Part shown: one piece after another, positions 8,563-17,711 of the stretch | How positions within the stretch are numbered: position 1 is the first letter of the stretch | How the letters are laid out: each line of letters starts with the position of its first letter | Assembly: GCA_938038445.1 (NCBI GenBank) | Contig: CALHRZ010000003.1 | Location: forward strand, 186,001-250,000 | DNA: 64,000 nt | Direction: 5' to 3' | Source of the DNA: an uncultured bacterium | GTDB taxonomy: Bacteria; Verrucomicrobiota; Kiritimatiellia; CAIKKV01 | Position numbers and translations under genes: made by a program | Notes under the pieces: model-generated | Databases searched by the model: none | Told to the model about the DNA's origin: nothing | What the model saw: only the letters and a program-made list of their open reading frames with translations

Positions 8563-10407
8563 ATGAAAGAGACGCTGTACAAAGTGGTTTTTCAGCCCCA
8601 GGGCCGGACGGTTCAGGTGCGGCCTGGAACGCTGCTGCTGGAAGCGGCGGCGCGTGCCGGGCTGATGATCGAAACGCCTTGTGGAGGAGCCGGCACTTGC
8701 GGCAAATGCCAAATTGAGGTTTGGGATGCCGTGGAGCCTCCGACGGAAGCGGACCGACGACTACTTTCCGAAAGGGAGTGGAAGGCCGGCCGGCGGTTGG
8801 CTTGTCAGAACCGAGTCATGCGGGATCTGGTTGTCACCGTGCCTGAGACGTCGCTTTTTGCGGGGGGGGCACGGATTCTGGCGACGGGGGAAGGAGGGGG
8901 GGGCCGGCCGGTTTCTCCCAGTGTTCGCAAGGTGTACGTTGAAATGGCGCCTCCCACACTTCAAGAGGATCAGCCTGATCTCATTCGGCTGGCGAAATCC
9001 GTCGGCCCTTTTCGGGCCGATCTTGCGTTGATTCGGGCTCTTCCGGCTCGACTTCGGGCTGAAGGCTTTCGTGGAACGGCGGTGCTGGCCGACCACCGTT
9101 TGATTGAGTTTGAGTCGGGAGACACCCGCAAGGTGTGTTATGGGGTGGCCGTGGATGTGGGGACGACGACGCTGGTAGCGGAGTTGCTGGATCTCTGCGA
9201 GGGACGATCGCGGGGGGTTGTGTCGCGCATGAATCCCCAGATTGCCTTTGGGGACGATGTGTTGTCGCGGATTCGACATGGGGGGACGGGCGAAGGGCTC
9301 GATGCGATGCGGACGGCGCTGATACGAGAGATTGCCGGGATGATGGAAACTCTCTACCGCGACGGCGGGGTGAGCCGGGATCATGTATACGAAGCGGCTT
9401 TTGCGGGGAACACGGCGATGGAACAGATTTTGCTGGGCGTGGATCCCAGTCCGCTGGGGCAATTGCCCTTTGTGCCGGGCATTGGTCCTGGGCTTTTCGT
9501 GCCCGCGGTGGAACTGGGGTTGCCTCTCCATCCCCGGGGGATGGCCTATGTGTTTCCTGTGATTGGTGGGTTTGTGGGGGGCGACACGGTTGCGGGTTTG
9601 CTGGCCGCGCGTCTGGAGGAGCAGGAATCGCCGGCGCTTTTTGTAGACATCGGAACGAACGGCGAGATCGTCTTATGGGACGGGAAGCGGTTTTGGGCTG
9701 CATCGACGGCGGCGGGTCCGGCTTTTGAGGGCGCGCGAATCTCCTGCGGCATGCGAGGTACCCGCGGCGCGATCGAAAAGGTTGCGTTAAATTCCGATGT
9801 GCATCTGGAGGTGATCGGCAATATCGCGCCCATGGGAATATGCGGGAGCGGGTTGATTGACGCGGTGGCGGAACTTCTGAATCAGGGGCTCCTGGCACCG
9901 GAAGGTCATTTGCGCGCTTCCGACGAATGCCCTGCGAAAACACCGGAAGCGCTCTGCCGGCGGGTGCGCGAGGATGAGCAAGGCGAGCGGCTGTTTGTGC
10001 TTGCCGACCGTGAGGAGGCGGCGCGCGGGGACCCCCTGGTGTTGACGCAACGGGATATTCGGGAAGTTCAACTTGGGGCGGGAGCGATTCGGGCCGGCAT
10101 TGCCATTCTGTTACGGCAGGCCGGATTGACGCCCGCCGATCTCCAAACGGTGCTGGTGGCGGGCGGATTTGGTAATTTTGTGCGCCGTAGCAGTGCCCAA
10201 CGGATTGGACTGCTTCCGGCGGGGGTCGATCATCGTCGGATTCGGTTCATCGGCAACGCCTCGCTGGCCGGCGCCCGGATTGCGTTGCTCTCCTCGGAGG
10301 CGCGGAAAGAGGCCGAACTGCGGGCCCGCCAGGTTTCACATCTTGATCTTTCGCTCGACCCGGAATTTCAGGAAGCCTTTGCCGAGGCCATGCTCTTTCC
10401 GGATTGA
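8563..10407 (+). CDS. 2Fe-2S/ASKHA protein of the corrinoid reductive-activation type
   Basis: The 614-residue protein starts with a plant-type 2Fe-2S ferredoxin domain (Cys40, Cys46, Cys49 and Cys81 in the spacing C-x5-C-x2-C-x31-C). A linker follows, then an ASKHA ATPase-like fold with D-V-G-T-T-T near residue 200 and V-D-I-G-T-N-G-E near 365. This architecture matches RamA-like or RACE proteins (COG3894) that use ATP to re-reduce inactive Co(II) corrinoid to Co(I) in methyltransferase systems. No corrinoid-binding protein is adjacent, but a URO-D family methyltransferase is encoded at about 60.2-61.3 kb. The neighbours here are sugar enzymes, so its partner is unclear. Confidence 0.85.
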   Translation: MKETLYKVVFQPQGRTVQVRPGTLLLEAAARAGLMIETPCGGAGTCGKCQIEVWDAVEPPTEADRRLLSEREWKAGRRLACQNRVMRDLVVTVPETSLFAGGARILATGEGGGGRPVSPSVRKVYVEMAPPTLQEDQPDLIRLAKSVGPFRADLALIRALPARLRAEGFRGTAVLADHRLIEFESGDTRKVCYGVAVDVGTTTLVAELLDLCEGRSRGVVSRMNPQIAFGDDVLSRIRHGGTGEGLDAMRTALIREIAGMMETLYRDGGVSRDHVYEAAFAGNTAMEQILLGVDPSPLGQLPFVPGIGPGLFVPAVELGLPLHPRGMAYVFPVIGGFVGGDTVAGLLAARLEEQESPALFVDIGTNGEIVLWDGKRFWAASTAAGPAFEGARISCGMRGTRGAIEKVALNSDVHLEVIGNIAPMGICGSGLIDAVAELLNQGLLAPEGHLRASDECPAKTPEALCRRVREDEQGERLFVLADREEAARGDPLVLTQRDIREVQLGAGAIRAGIAILLRQAGLTPADLQTVLVAGGFGNFVRRSSAQRIGLLPAGVDHRRIRFIGNASLAGARIALLSSEARKEAELRARQVSHLDLSLDPEFQEAFAEAMLFPD

Positions 10408-10427
10408 AACCCCCGTGGGTTTTCGTT
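10407..10427 (+). terminator. Possible weak terminator after the ASKHA gene
   Basis: AAACCC (10407-10412) and GGGTTT (10417-10422) form a 6-bp stem with a CCGT loop, followed by a short TCGTT run. It begins on the last base of the stop codon. The stem is short and the T-tract broken, so read-through into the aldo/keto reductase is likely. Confidence 0.25.
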
Positions 10428-10471
10428 AGGCTGAGAACGATCGGGACCATTGAAAAAAGAGGTGGAGACGA

Positions 10472-11446
10472 ATGGCCGAACGGGTTCTTTTTGGGCGAAC
10501 GGGGTTGCGGGTTTCTCCGATATGTTTTGGCACGTGGCAGCTTTCTCCTCGGTTTTGGGGGCCGCAGCCGAAGGAGGAGATTTTGGCCGCGATGCGTGCG
10601 GCCTTGGATTGCGGCATTAATTTTTTCGATACGGCGGATGCCTATGGCGACGGGCAAGCAGAGACCGTGCTGGGCGAGTTTTTATCTGGGATTCCGCGGG
10701 ACGCCGTTGTGATTACGGGCAAGGTTTTCAATCATTTTAATCCCGACGGGAGCCGGTATCCCGATTTGAGCCCCGAACATGTCGCCGAGCGCTGCGAGGC
10801 GACGCTTCGCCGGCTCCGAACGGATTATCTCGATCTCTACTTGGCCCATTTCTACGATCCCTTGACGCCTCCCGACGACCTCGCCGAGGCAATGGAACGG
10901 TTGAAGGCACAGGGCAAGATTCGATTTTACGGGGTGAGCAACCATACGGTGGAGCAGTTCCGGTTGATGCGGGCGTTTGGGGCTTTCGATGTGGTGGAGC
11001 CTTCTTATAGTCTGTTGGAGCCAGGCATCGAGCGGGATTTATTGCCCTATTGTTTGGTTGAAAACATTGCGGTGATGGTTTATTCACCGCTTCACAAGGG
11101 GCTTTTGACGGGGAAATATACCGGGGAAGAATCGTTCGAAGACTTTCGGCGGCATCTTCCAGACTTTCAAGGCGAACGGTTTCGGAAAATCTGCACGGCG
11201 GTTCGTTCGCTCCAGCCGTTGGCGGAACGATATGGGCGGACAATTCCCCAGTTGATTTTGGCCGCAACGCTGCAGCATCCCGCGATCCATGCGGCGATTG
11301 TGGGGATCAAGAATTCGGCTCAGATTCGGGAGGCTGCGGGTGCGATGGGGGTTCGGATTGAACGAGCGGATGTTTATGCGATACGGGCGACCCTCACGGT
11401 CGGGGAAGGAGGCAAGATCAAAGATGCGCAAGCCAAGATCAAGTAG
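10472..11446 (+). CDS. Aldo/keto reductase
   Basis: The 324-residue protein is a TIM-barrel NAD(P)H-dependent oxidoreductase. The N-terminal F-G-R-T-G-L-R-V-S, F-D-T-A-D-A-Y-G (Asp and Tyr of the catalytic tetrad), the D-Y-L-D-L-Y-L-A-H strand (His) and a C-terminal cofactor region are all present. It resembles members that act on sugars or sugar-derived aldehydes. AGGTGGAG lies 6 nt before the ATG. Its last 23 nt overlap the beginning of the beta-helix gene, so the two should be co-transcribed. Confidence 0.9.
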   Translation: MAERVLFGRTGLRVSPICFGTWQLSPRFWGPQPKEEILAAMRAALDCGINFFDTADAYGDGQAETVLGEFLSGIPRDAVVITGKVFNHFNPDGSRYPDLSPEHVAERCEATLRRLRTDYLDLYLAHFYDPLTPPDDLAEAMERLKAQGKIRFYGVSNHTVEQFRLMRAFGAFDVVEPSYSLLEPGIERDLLPYCLVENIAVMVYSPLHKGLLTGKYTGEESFEDFRRHLPDFQGERFRKICTAVRSLQPLAERYGRTIPQLILAATLQHPAIHAAIVGIKNSAQIREAAGAMGVRIERADVYAIRATLTVGEGGKIKDAQAKIK

Positions 11447-13559
11447 CTCTGGGGAGCAGCTCTTTTATGTTTCACCACGGGGCTCCGACCGTTGGTCGGG
11501 GACGATGGCGCGTCCCAACCGGCAGGGAAACGACGGACCGTGGGCAACCCCGGCGGGGGCGCTGGCGGGTCTAACCGCGTTGAAACAGCAGGGGCGGCTG
11601 ACGGGGCCGGTCGCTGTTCTGTTTGAGGACGGGATCTACGCTCTCGAAGCGCCGCTTCGGATCGGACCGGCGTTGAACTGGCCGATTCGGTTTTGCGCTG
11701 CGCCGGGCGCTACACCGGTATTCAGCGGAGGGCGTGTCATTGAGGGTTGGAAAGTGGGGCAATGGAAAGGGCAGCCGGTATGGGTCACGGAATTACCCGA
11801 GGTGCGGGAGGGGAAATGGAATTTCCGTTCGCTTTTTGTGAACGGGCAGCGCGCCCCTCGGCCGCGACGTCCCAAAAACGGGTTGTTTCGCATGGCAGGT
11901 GCGCCAGGCTTGAAATTTCCGGCGGGGTGGGGGGACGGGGGGCAGACTGTTTTTGAATGCAAGCCGGGGGATGTGCAGGATTTTCGCAACCTGACGGATG
12001 TCGAAGTGGTTTATTTGCATTTTTGGATTGAGGAGCGTTCTCCGCTTGAAGCGTTTGATTCTGGGACCAATCGGGTTGTCATGCAACGGCCGAGTCGGGC
12101 GCCGTTGGTGGGGGCATTCGGGACACAGTTGGCCGATTACTATCTGGACAACGTATGGGAAGAGCTGTCCGAGCCGGGCGAATGGTATCTCGACCGGACG
12201 GAGGGCCGCCTTTATTACCTGCCTCGGAAGGGTGAAAAACCGTCGGAAACAAAGATCATCGCGCCCCGGCTTCTGCAGCTGTTGGTTCTGGAGGGACAGC
12301 CGGACCGTGAAACGTGGGTGGAACAGATTCAGTTTGAAGGACTGGTCTTTGCCCACACGGATTGGCGTCATCCCAGCGGGGATGGGGCGACCATTTACGG
12401 GGTCAGCCGTTTGGACCATTTGAGCCGCGGGAATCGAGCCGCCGCGGGGCAGGCTGCTTGTGATGTTCCGGGCGTGGTTGCGTTGGAAGGCGCGCATCAC
12501 TGTGTGTTTCGAAACTGCGTGTTTCGAAATCTCGGGTGGTATGGTCTCTCGATCGGGGATGGGAGCCATGGGGTCCGGGTTGAAGGTTGTCTTTTTGAAG
12601 ATCTGGGGGCTGGAGGCATCAAGGTGGACGGGGCGTCGGCCCGGCGGGGGCAGTTGGAATCGCGCATGACGGGGACGATCTTTCTTACCGACAACACGAT
12701 TCACGCAGGGGGGAGGGTTTTTCATTCGGCCTGCGGGGTGCTTAGCATGAATGCCCATCGGGTGACGATCGCACACAATCACATTTACGATCTTTACTAT
12801 ACGGGCATTTCATGCGGCTGGGAGTGGGGTTATCAGCAGAATGCCGCGCACAGCAATACCATTGCTTGGAATCACATTCACGACATCGGGCAGGGAGTGC
12901 TTTCGGACATGGGAGGCATCTATACGTTAGGGGTTCAGCCGGGCACGGTCATCCGAAACAATTGGATACATAACGTGCGCAGTGCGCACTACGGAGGCTG
13001 GTGCATCTATCCGGACGAAGGGTCTAGCCATCTGCTGATCGAGGGAAACGTCTGTTACGATGCCGACCGCGAACCGTTCCACATTCACTACGGTCGAGAA
13101 ATTCTGGTTCTGAACAATGTGTTTGCCTTTGGGGGTGAATCGGTCGTTCGGATTTCGCGGGCAGAATCCCATGTCACGGCGACGTTTTTGCGGAATCTCT
13201 TTCTGGCCGAAGGCACGCCGTTTTTCCGCTGGCCCGGTGGTAGCCGGCCGGCAGCCGTGATTCGGTCCGAGGCCAATCTCTTCTTTGATGCGACGGGCCG
13301 TCGGCCTTTTTTTCAAGAGGGCAATGGACGCGCGATGTCGTGGAAGGAATGGAAGCGGTTGGGCTTGGACCGGTTTTCGCTTGTGGCCGATCCGAAGTGC
13401 CAAGATCTTAAAAAACGCGGGTTCAAACCTCGGCCGGGTTCTCCGGCGGAGCGGGTGGGGTTTGTTTTTCCCGATCTTCGCAATGTCGGGCCGCGTCCGC
13501 CTGGAATGCGTGGCGACGTGGACGATGGCAAACCGGCCCGGCAGGGGCTTCGGTTATGA
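11424..13559 (+). CDS. Right-handed parallel beta-helix repeat protein
   Basis: The 711-residue protein opens with F-Y-V-S-P-x-G-S-D, typical of beta-helix proteins related to polysaccharide lyases and glycoside hydrolases. The rungs are visible from about residue 330 onward as repeats of the form N-x-I-x-x-x-G and F-x-N-L-G-W-Y-G. A central region around G-G-I-Y-T-L-G-V-Q-P-G-T is typical of the family. No signal peptide is seen at this start. The start at 11424 has AGGAGG 11 nt upstream; an in-frame ATG at 11289 lies deep inside the preceding gene. A role in binding or cleaving a glycan is likely, but the chemistry is unknown. Confidence 0.8.
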   Translation: MRKPRSSSSGEQLFYVSPRGSDRWSGTMARPNRQGNDGPWATPAGALAGLTALKQQGRLTGPVAVLFEDGIYALEAPLRIGPALNWPIRFCAAPGATPVFSGGRVIEGWKVGQWKGQPVWVTELPEVREGKWNFRSLFVNGQRAPRPRRPKNGLFRMAGAPGLKFPAGWGDGGQTVFECKPGDVQDFRNLTDVEVVYLHFWIEERSPLEAFDSGTNRVVMQRPSRAPLVGAFGTQLADYYLDNVWEELSEPGEWYLDRTEGRLYYLPRKGEKPSETKIIAPRLLQLLVLEGQPDRETWVEQIQFEGLVFAHTDWRHPSGDGATIYGVSRLDHLSRGNRAAAGQAACDVPGVVALEGAHHCVFRNCVFRNLGWYGLSIGDGSHGVRVEGCLFEDLGAGGIKVDGASARRGQLESRMTGTIFLTDNTIHAGGRVFHSACGVLSMNAHRVTIAHNHIYDLYYTGISCGWEWGYQQNAAHSNTIAWNHIHDIGQGVLSDMGGIYTLGVQPGTVIRNNWIHNVRSAHYGGWCIYPDEGSSHLLIEGNVCYDADREPFHIHYGREILVLNNVFAFGGESVVRISRAESHVTATFLRNLFLAEGTPFFRWPGGSRPAAVIRSEANLFFDATGRRPFFQEGNGRAMSWKEWKRLGLDRFSLVADPKCQDLKKRGFKPRPGSPAERVGFVFPDLRNVGPRPPGMRGDVDDGKPARQGLRL

Positions 13560-13576
13560 GGGAAGGAGAAGCGTTT

Positions 13577-14977
13577 ATGAGCGCAAAACCCCGGATTGGA
13601 CTATTGGGACTGACCTTGGCCTTTTACGAGGAGCGGTTCTCCGAGATTCGCAAAGAGCGGGAGGCATGGGTTCGACGCGCAGTCCTTCCTCGGCTGAGGA
13701 AAGCGTTGGACGTCCGATTTGAAGGCGCGGCGTTTACGGCGGAAGCGATCGAGCAGCAGGTGCAGGCGTTCGAGGCGCAGGGGTGCGAGGCGCTGCTGGT
13801 GATGTTGTTGACGTACTCGACGAGCCTGAGCAGTTTGGGGGCGCTTCAACGGACCCGGCTGCCGATTCTTCTATGGAACACGCAGGAGTTATATGCGATC
13901 ACGCCGGAGTTTTCCAGTACGGATTTGACGGCCAACCATGGTGTTCATGGTACCTTCGACTTGGCCAACGTGCTTCTCCGATCGGGCGTACGGTTTGGCT
14001 ATCACACCTCTCATCTGAAAGACCCCGGCGCGGTTGAAACGTTAACTGCCTTGTTGAAAGGAGCCGCCTCAGTCAGCCGGCTACGTCGAATGCGGATTGG
14101 GACGGTTGGGCATCCCTTTCCCGGCATGGGGGATTTCAGCCTCGACGCAACCCATTTGCGGGCTACCTTTGGACCTCAGATAGAGCCCATCACCCTGGCG
14201 GAGTATCAGGCGATGCTGAAGGGGATCCGGTCGGCGGAAGCGCGTGGCCTTGTGGAGGAGTACCGGCGATGTTATGCGGTGGATCGGGGCGTTTCGGAGA
14301 AGCTGTTGATGGCCACGGCCCGTGCGGAGTTGGTTTTGCGTCGGTTGGTCGCCACACGACATTTGGACGCGATCAGTTATCAGTTTTTAGCGTTTGGGAA
14401 AGACCCCTCGACGGAAACGCTGCCTTTTGTGGGGGCGTGTCGACTGATGGCCGAGGGTGTCGGCTTTGGGGGGGAAGGGGATGCTCTGGCGGCGGCTTTT
14501 TCGGCCTGTTTGAACTGGATTCAAGCGCCGGCCGGGTTCAGCGAAATTTTCACAGTTGATTTTGGCGGAAACCGGTTGCTTTTGGCTCACATGGGCGAAG
14601 CGAATCCGGCCCTGGCGCATTTGGGGCATCCCATTCGTTTGCGGCGGCGGGGGCCGATCGTTCCTGTTCGAGCCGGCCAACTGGCCTTGGTTTTTCCCTA
14701 TGCGCCAGGAGCGTACACCCTGGCGGCTTTGACGCCGGGGCCGAAGGGAGAGTGGCGGCTGGTGTTCTCTTGCATGGAGATTCCCGATGCGGAACCGCTG
14801 GGGCATGCGGAAACCCCTCAGAGCCTGATCCAGCCACAGGGGGACGTGCGGACGTGGTTGACGGCTTACGCCCAGGCCGGGGGGCCCCATCATTTGGCCG
14901 TTTGTCGGGGGGACGCGCGGCCTGCTCTGCGGCTTTGGGCGCATCTGGTCGGCGTGGCGGCTTTTGAAATCGCGTAA
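13577..14977 (+). CDS. L-fucose/L-arabinose isomerase-like protein
   Basis: The 466-residue protein has the overall layout of the fucose/arabinose isomerase superfamily. It has an N-terminal Rossmann-like domain (G-L-L-G-L-T-L-A-F-Y-E), a middle domain with V-M-L-L-T-Y-S and L-L-W-N-T-Q-E-L, and a C-terminal domain. These enzymes interconvert aldoses and ketoses with a divalent metal. I cannot identify the metal ligands with certainty, so it may act on another sugar or be non-catalytic. AAGGAG precedes the start at 13577; an ATG at 13556 overlaps the previous stop but has no such site. It closes the sugar block. Confidence 0.75.
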   Translation: MSAKPRIGLLGLTLAFYEERFSEIRKEREAWVRRAVLPRLRKALDVRFEGAAFTAEAIEQQVQAFEAQGCEALLVMLLTYSTSLSSLGALQRTRLPILLWNTQELYAITPEFSSTDLTANHGVHGTFDLANVLLRSGVRFGYHTSHLKDPGAVETLTALLKGAASVSRLRRMRIGTVGHPFPGMGDFSLDATHLRATFGPQIEPITLAEYQAMLKGIRSAEARGLVEEYRRCYAVDRGVSEKLLMATARAELVLRRLVATRHLDAISYQFLAFGKDPSTETLPFVGACRLMAEGVGFGGEGDALAAAFSACLNWIQAPAGFSEIFTVDFGGNRLLLAHMGEANPALAHLGHPIRLRRRGPIVPVRAGQLALVFPYAPGAYTLAALTPGPKGEWRLVFSCMEIPDAEPLGHAETPQSLIQPQGDVRTWLTAYAQAGGPHHLAVCRGDARPALRLWAHLVGVAAFEIA

Positions 14978-14989
14978 TCCGCAGTCGTT

Positions 14990-15421
14990 ATGACAGAATC
15001 GAACCCCTCAGAAATTTCTCCGGCCGGCCGATTCAGGATTGAACAGGTCCCAGGGCTAGACCTTGCCGATGCTCTTGAGCGGGTTATGGGGAACCGGGTT
15101 TTGTATGAATCGCTGCTTCGTTTGTTTCGGGATCAATACCGGCTTGCTCCGGAACGGATCGAAGCGGGGATGAACCGCGGTGCCTGGCGTGATGTGGAAG
15201 AGCTGATCCATTCCATTAAAGGCACCTCGGGAATGCTTGGAGCGATGGCCGTTCATTGTGCGGCCCAGTGTTTAGACCAGAGCCTGAAGGAGGCAATCCG
15301 GACGGGGGTTGCGCCGCCAGAAACGTATCCGGCGATCGATCGCTTCCTCAGCGAGTTGAAAGCGTTTCTTTTGAATCTCGAACGGGCCGAGGAAACGAAT
15401 TCCGGCTCTTCATTGCCCTGA
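14990..15421 (+). CDS. Histidine phosphotransfer (Hpt) domain protein
   Basis: This 143-residue protein is a single Hpt domain. His74 in the motif H-S-I-K-G-T-S-G-M-L-G-A is the expected phosphorylation site, and the preceding helix contains L-x-R-V-M-G-x-x-x-L-Y-E-x-L-L-R-L-F, as in the Hpt domains of hybrid kinases. It should relay phosphate between a hybrid sensor kinase and a response regulator. No kinase or receiver domain is encoded in the window, so it is an orphan component. No clear ribosome site is seen 12 nt after the previous stop, so coupled translation is likely. It lies 17 nt before gmhA. Confidence 0.82.
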   Translation: MTESNPSEISPAGRFRIEQVPGLDLADALERVMGNRVLYESLLRLFRDQYRLAPERIEAGMNRGAWRDVEELIHSIKGTSGMLGAMAVHCAAQCLDQSLKEAIRTGVAPPETYPAIDRFLSELKAFLLNLERAEETNSGSSLP

Positions 15422-15438
15422 ACCCAAGGGAGGTTGTC

Positions 15439-16035
15439 GTGAACGGCTCCTGTCCACAAGGCGCATCGTGGGTCAAAACGTTGCTGACGGATTCCGTTTC
15501 CGTCATCTCCCGATTGGAATTGCAGGCGGGGCGAATCGCCGAAGCAGCGGAAGCCTGCGTTGAAACGCTTCGGTCGGGGGGGAAGATTTTGACTGCGGGA
15601 AACGGCGGCAGCGCGGCGGAGGCGCTTCACATGGCCGAAGAGTTTGTCGGCCGTTTCCGGGAGAACCGATCCAGTCTGCCTGCGATCTGCCTAGCCGCTG
15701 ACCCCACGGCTTTGACCTGCATTGCAAATGATTTCGGATACGATGAAGTCTTTGCGCGTCAGATCGAAGGGTTGGGGCGCGCCGGCGATTTGTTGGTTCT
15801 TTTCACAACCAGCGGCAATGCGCGGAATTTGGAGCGGGCGCTTGAAAGGGCACAGCAGAAGGGGATGCGGGTGCTCTGTTTGACCGGAAAGACTGGCGGG
15901 CGGCTTGCCGATCGGGGCGACTGGGAAATCCGTGTGATGGACGATCGGACAGAGCGGATTCAGGAAGCCCACCAGGTAGTGGTGCACATTTTACTGGAGG
16001 CGGCCGAGCGTGCCTTTAGACCGTCGAGCCCATAG
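15439..16035 (+). CDS. gmhA: Sedoheptulose-7-phosphate isomerase (SIS domain)
   Basis: This enzyme makes D-glycero-D-manno-heptose 7-phosphate, the first step to the heptoses of lipopolysaccharide core. The 198-residue SIS-domain protein has the substrate loop G-N-G-G-S-A-A-E-A near residue 50, an F-T-T-S-G-N-A-R-N loop in the second half and a final helix with Q-E-A-H-Q-V-V-V-H. The start is a GTG at 15439 with AAGGGAGG 6 nt upstream, which gives the usual GmhA length; the longer frame to 15256 runs inside the Hpt gene. It supports a Gram-negative envelope. The last 20 nt overlap the convergent LamG gene. Confidence 0.88.
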   Translation: MNGSCPQGASWVKTLLTDSVSVISRLELQAGRIAEAAEACVETLRSGGKILTAGNGGSAAEALHMAEEFVGRFRENRSSLPAICLAADPTALTCIANDFGYDEVFARQIEGLGRAGDLLVLFTTSGNARNLERALERAQQKGMRVLCLTGKTGGRLADRGDWEIRVMDDRTERIQEAHQVVVHILLEAAERAFRPSSP

Positions 16036-17698
16036 TTCCGGTTGCGTTCCATTCGGCGATTGTCTCGTCCGGCAAAGCGCCGATCCATATTTGGACATCC
16101 CGCATCGCGCCTCGAAAGGCGGAATTCGTCCCGTTTCCCAGCTCGAGCGGTGCCGTATTCGAAACCGTAAAGGGAGTCCGTTCTGGCGATTCGGCAGAGG
16201 CGACGGGGAGTCCGTTTAAAAAGAGATCCAAGCGGCGGCCGCGGCGTCGAACCGCGACGGAGTTCCAGCCGCTACCGACATCTCGATGATAGGCGACGGC
16301 AAGGCCGGTCTGAAGTGCGCAAACGCGGCCGAGCGATCCCTCTGGGTTGACATGGGGTCCGGCGCGACCGTGGCAGGATCCGGTTCCCGCCATGAGGAGG
16401 CCGTCGAAGGAAGCCAAGGCGGTGACCCGGCACCAGGTTTCGTAATTGAAAGGGGACCAGTCGGGGCGTCCTCCCAGTCGTCCCATGAGGGTCCACACGC
16501 CGTCGTGCTCATACCGATACACTTCGGCCTTTGGGATAACGCCGGCGTACAGTTTTCCGTTATGGACGCAAAGGTCATTCACCTCGTTGCAATCGGGAGC
16601 GGCCGTGTCGGGCGGTAATCCAAGCCTTCCGGTATTGATCCAGCGACCGTCCGGTTCCAGGCGAAGGACGAATCCCTGGGGCCAGGTGCCCAGGTGCAAC
16701 CGGCCGTTGAACAGGGCGATGGCGTGGATTTGGCTGACGTCGAAGGGGCGTTCGGCGATCGGTTGCCAGCGGTCGCCACCGTGCCATTGAAAGAGGAACT
16801 GATGGGTTGCGGCGTAGAGGGTTGAACCGACGCCGAGGAGATTTTCCACGTTATCGCCGTTTGGAGCGCCCAGATCTTCCCATCGCCCATTGTGAAGTCG
16901 AAAGACATGACCGCCTCCTCGCCGGTCCAAGCCGGCGAAGAGATTTCCATCGAATCCGGCCAACGAAAGCACTCGCGCGCTGGTGCCGATCTGTCCGAGG
17001 TCCTTCCACTGGGTTCCGCCTTCCCAGAGGTAGACTCGCGCGAAGGCGGGTTTAAAACCGGGCCAACGGCCCGAAGCCCGTTCCCAGTCCCAGCATCCGC
17101 TCCCTGCATACAGGTGACCGTTGTGGGCGAGAAGGGACATGACGGAACGGCAGGCGGGGTCGTTTCCTAGGCGGCCGCAATCCGTCCATTGGGTTCCGCC
17201 TTCCCAGCGGTACACATGGGCGGCGCGTTGGGGATCGAGCGCATCGGCGATTCCAGCGTACAGGGCGCCTTCGTAAGGCGTGAGGGCCGTAATGAGGGGA
17301 TTTTCCGGCTCGGGTTGGCCGCAATCCGTCCAAGCGCCCGTGTATCCGTCGTCGAGGCCAAATTGGAGATGAACGGTGTCGCCGGTTCCGCAATAGCCGG
17401 GAGTTTCGGAGGCAAGAAGGAAGGCCAATCCGTTGCGGAGGGTTGGATCGAACTTGGAGAGCAACGTGCCGGGCGAACCAGCGATGGGGCGGTCAGCGCG
17501 GAAACGGAGGAGGATGGAGAAGTCATTTGTTCCAAGTCGAAGGGGGGGAGAGTCAGGGACGGTCAGAGCTGCGGATCCGTTGAACACCGCCTCCGAGCCT
17601 GTGAAGAGGACGCCCTTATTTTCGGCGTCGAAACGTCTGGTTTTCTCATTTCCGTTTTGGTTCAGGGGCCAATGCGCCAGGCGGAAGCAACGTTTCAT
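16016..17698 (-). CDS. LamG-domain protein with an inserted seven-bladed beta-propeller
   Basis: The 560-residue protein starts at once with a LamG/concanavalin-like strand (A-H-W-P-L-N, residues 8-13). The first LamG strands run to about residue 100. Seven similar repeats follow (about 110-440), each with a core like x-G-x-L-Y-A-G and ending V-Y-x-W-x-G-G-x-x-W-x-D-x-G, which fits a seven-bladed propeller. The LamG fold then resumes with W-N-S-V-A-V, L-D-L-F-L-N-G and G-A-M-R-D-V-Q-I-W. No signal peptide is visible. It lies 13 nt after zwf with no clear ribosome site. Its role is unknown; glycan binding is a reasonable guess. The longer frame extending to 19129 is a frame running through zwf. 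Confidence 0.7.
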   Translation of the reverse strand: MKRCFRLAHWPLNQNGNEKTRRFDAENKGVLFTGSEAVFNGSAALTVPDSPPLRLGTNDFSILLRFRADRPIAGSPGTLLSKFDPTLRNGLAFLLASETPGYCGTGDTVHLQFGLDDGYTGAWTDCGQPEPENPLITALTPYEGALYAGIADALDPQRAAHVYRWEGGTQWTDCGRLGNDPACRSVMSLLAHNGHLYAGSGCWDWERASGRWPGFKPAFARVYLWEGGTQWKDLGQIGTSARVLSLAGFDGNLFAGLDRRGGGHVFRLHNGRWEDLGAPNGDNVENLLGVGSTLYAATHQFLFQWHGGDRWQPIAERPFDVSQIHAIALFNGRLHLGTWPQGFVLRLEPDGRWINTGRLGLPPDTAAPDCNEVNDLCVHNGKLYAGVIPKAEVYRYEHDGVWTLMGRLGGRPDWSPFNYETWCRVTALASFDGLLMAGTGSCHGRAGPHVNPEGSLGRVCALQTGLAVAYHRDVGSGWNSVAVRRRGRRLDLFLNGLPVASAESPERTPFTVSNTAPLELGNGTNSAFRGAMRDVQIWIGALPDETIAEWNATGTMGSTV

Positions 17699-17711
17699 GG
17701 TGAGGAGGGGG

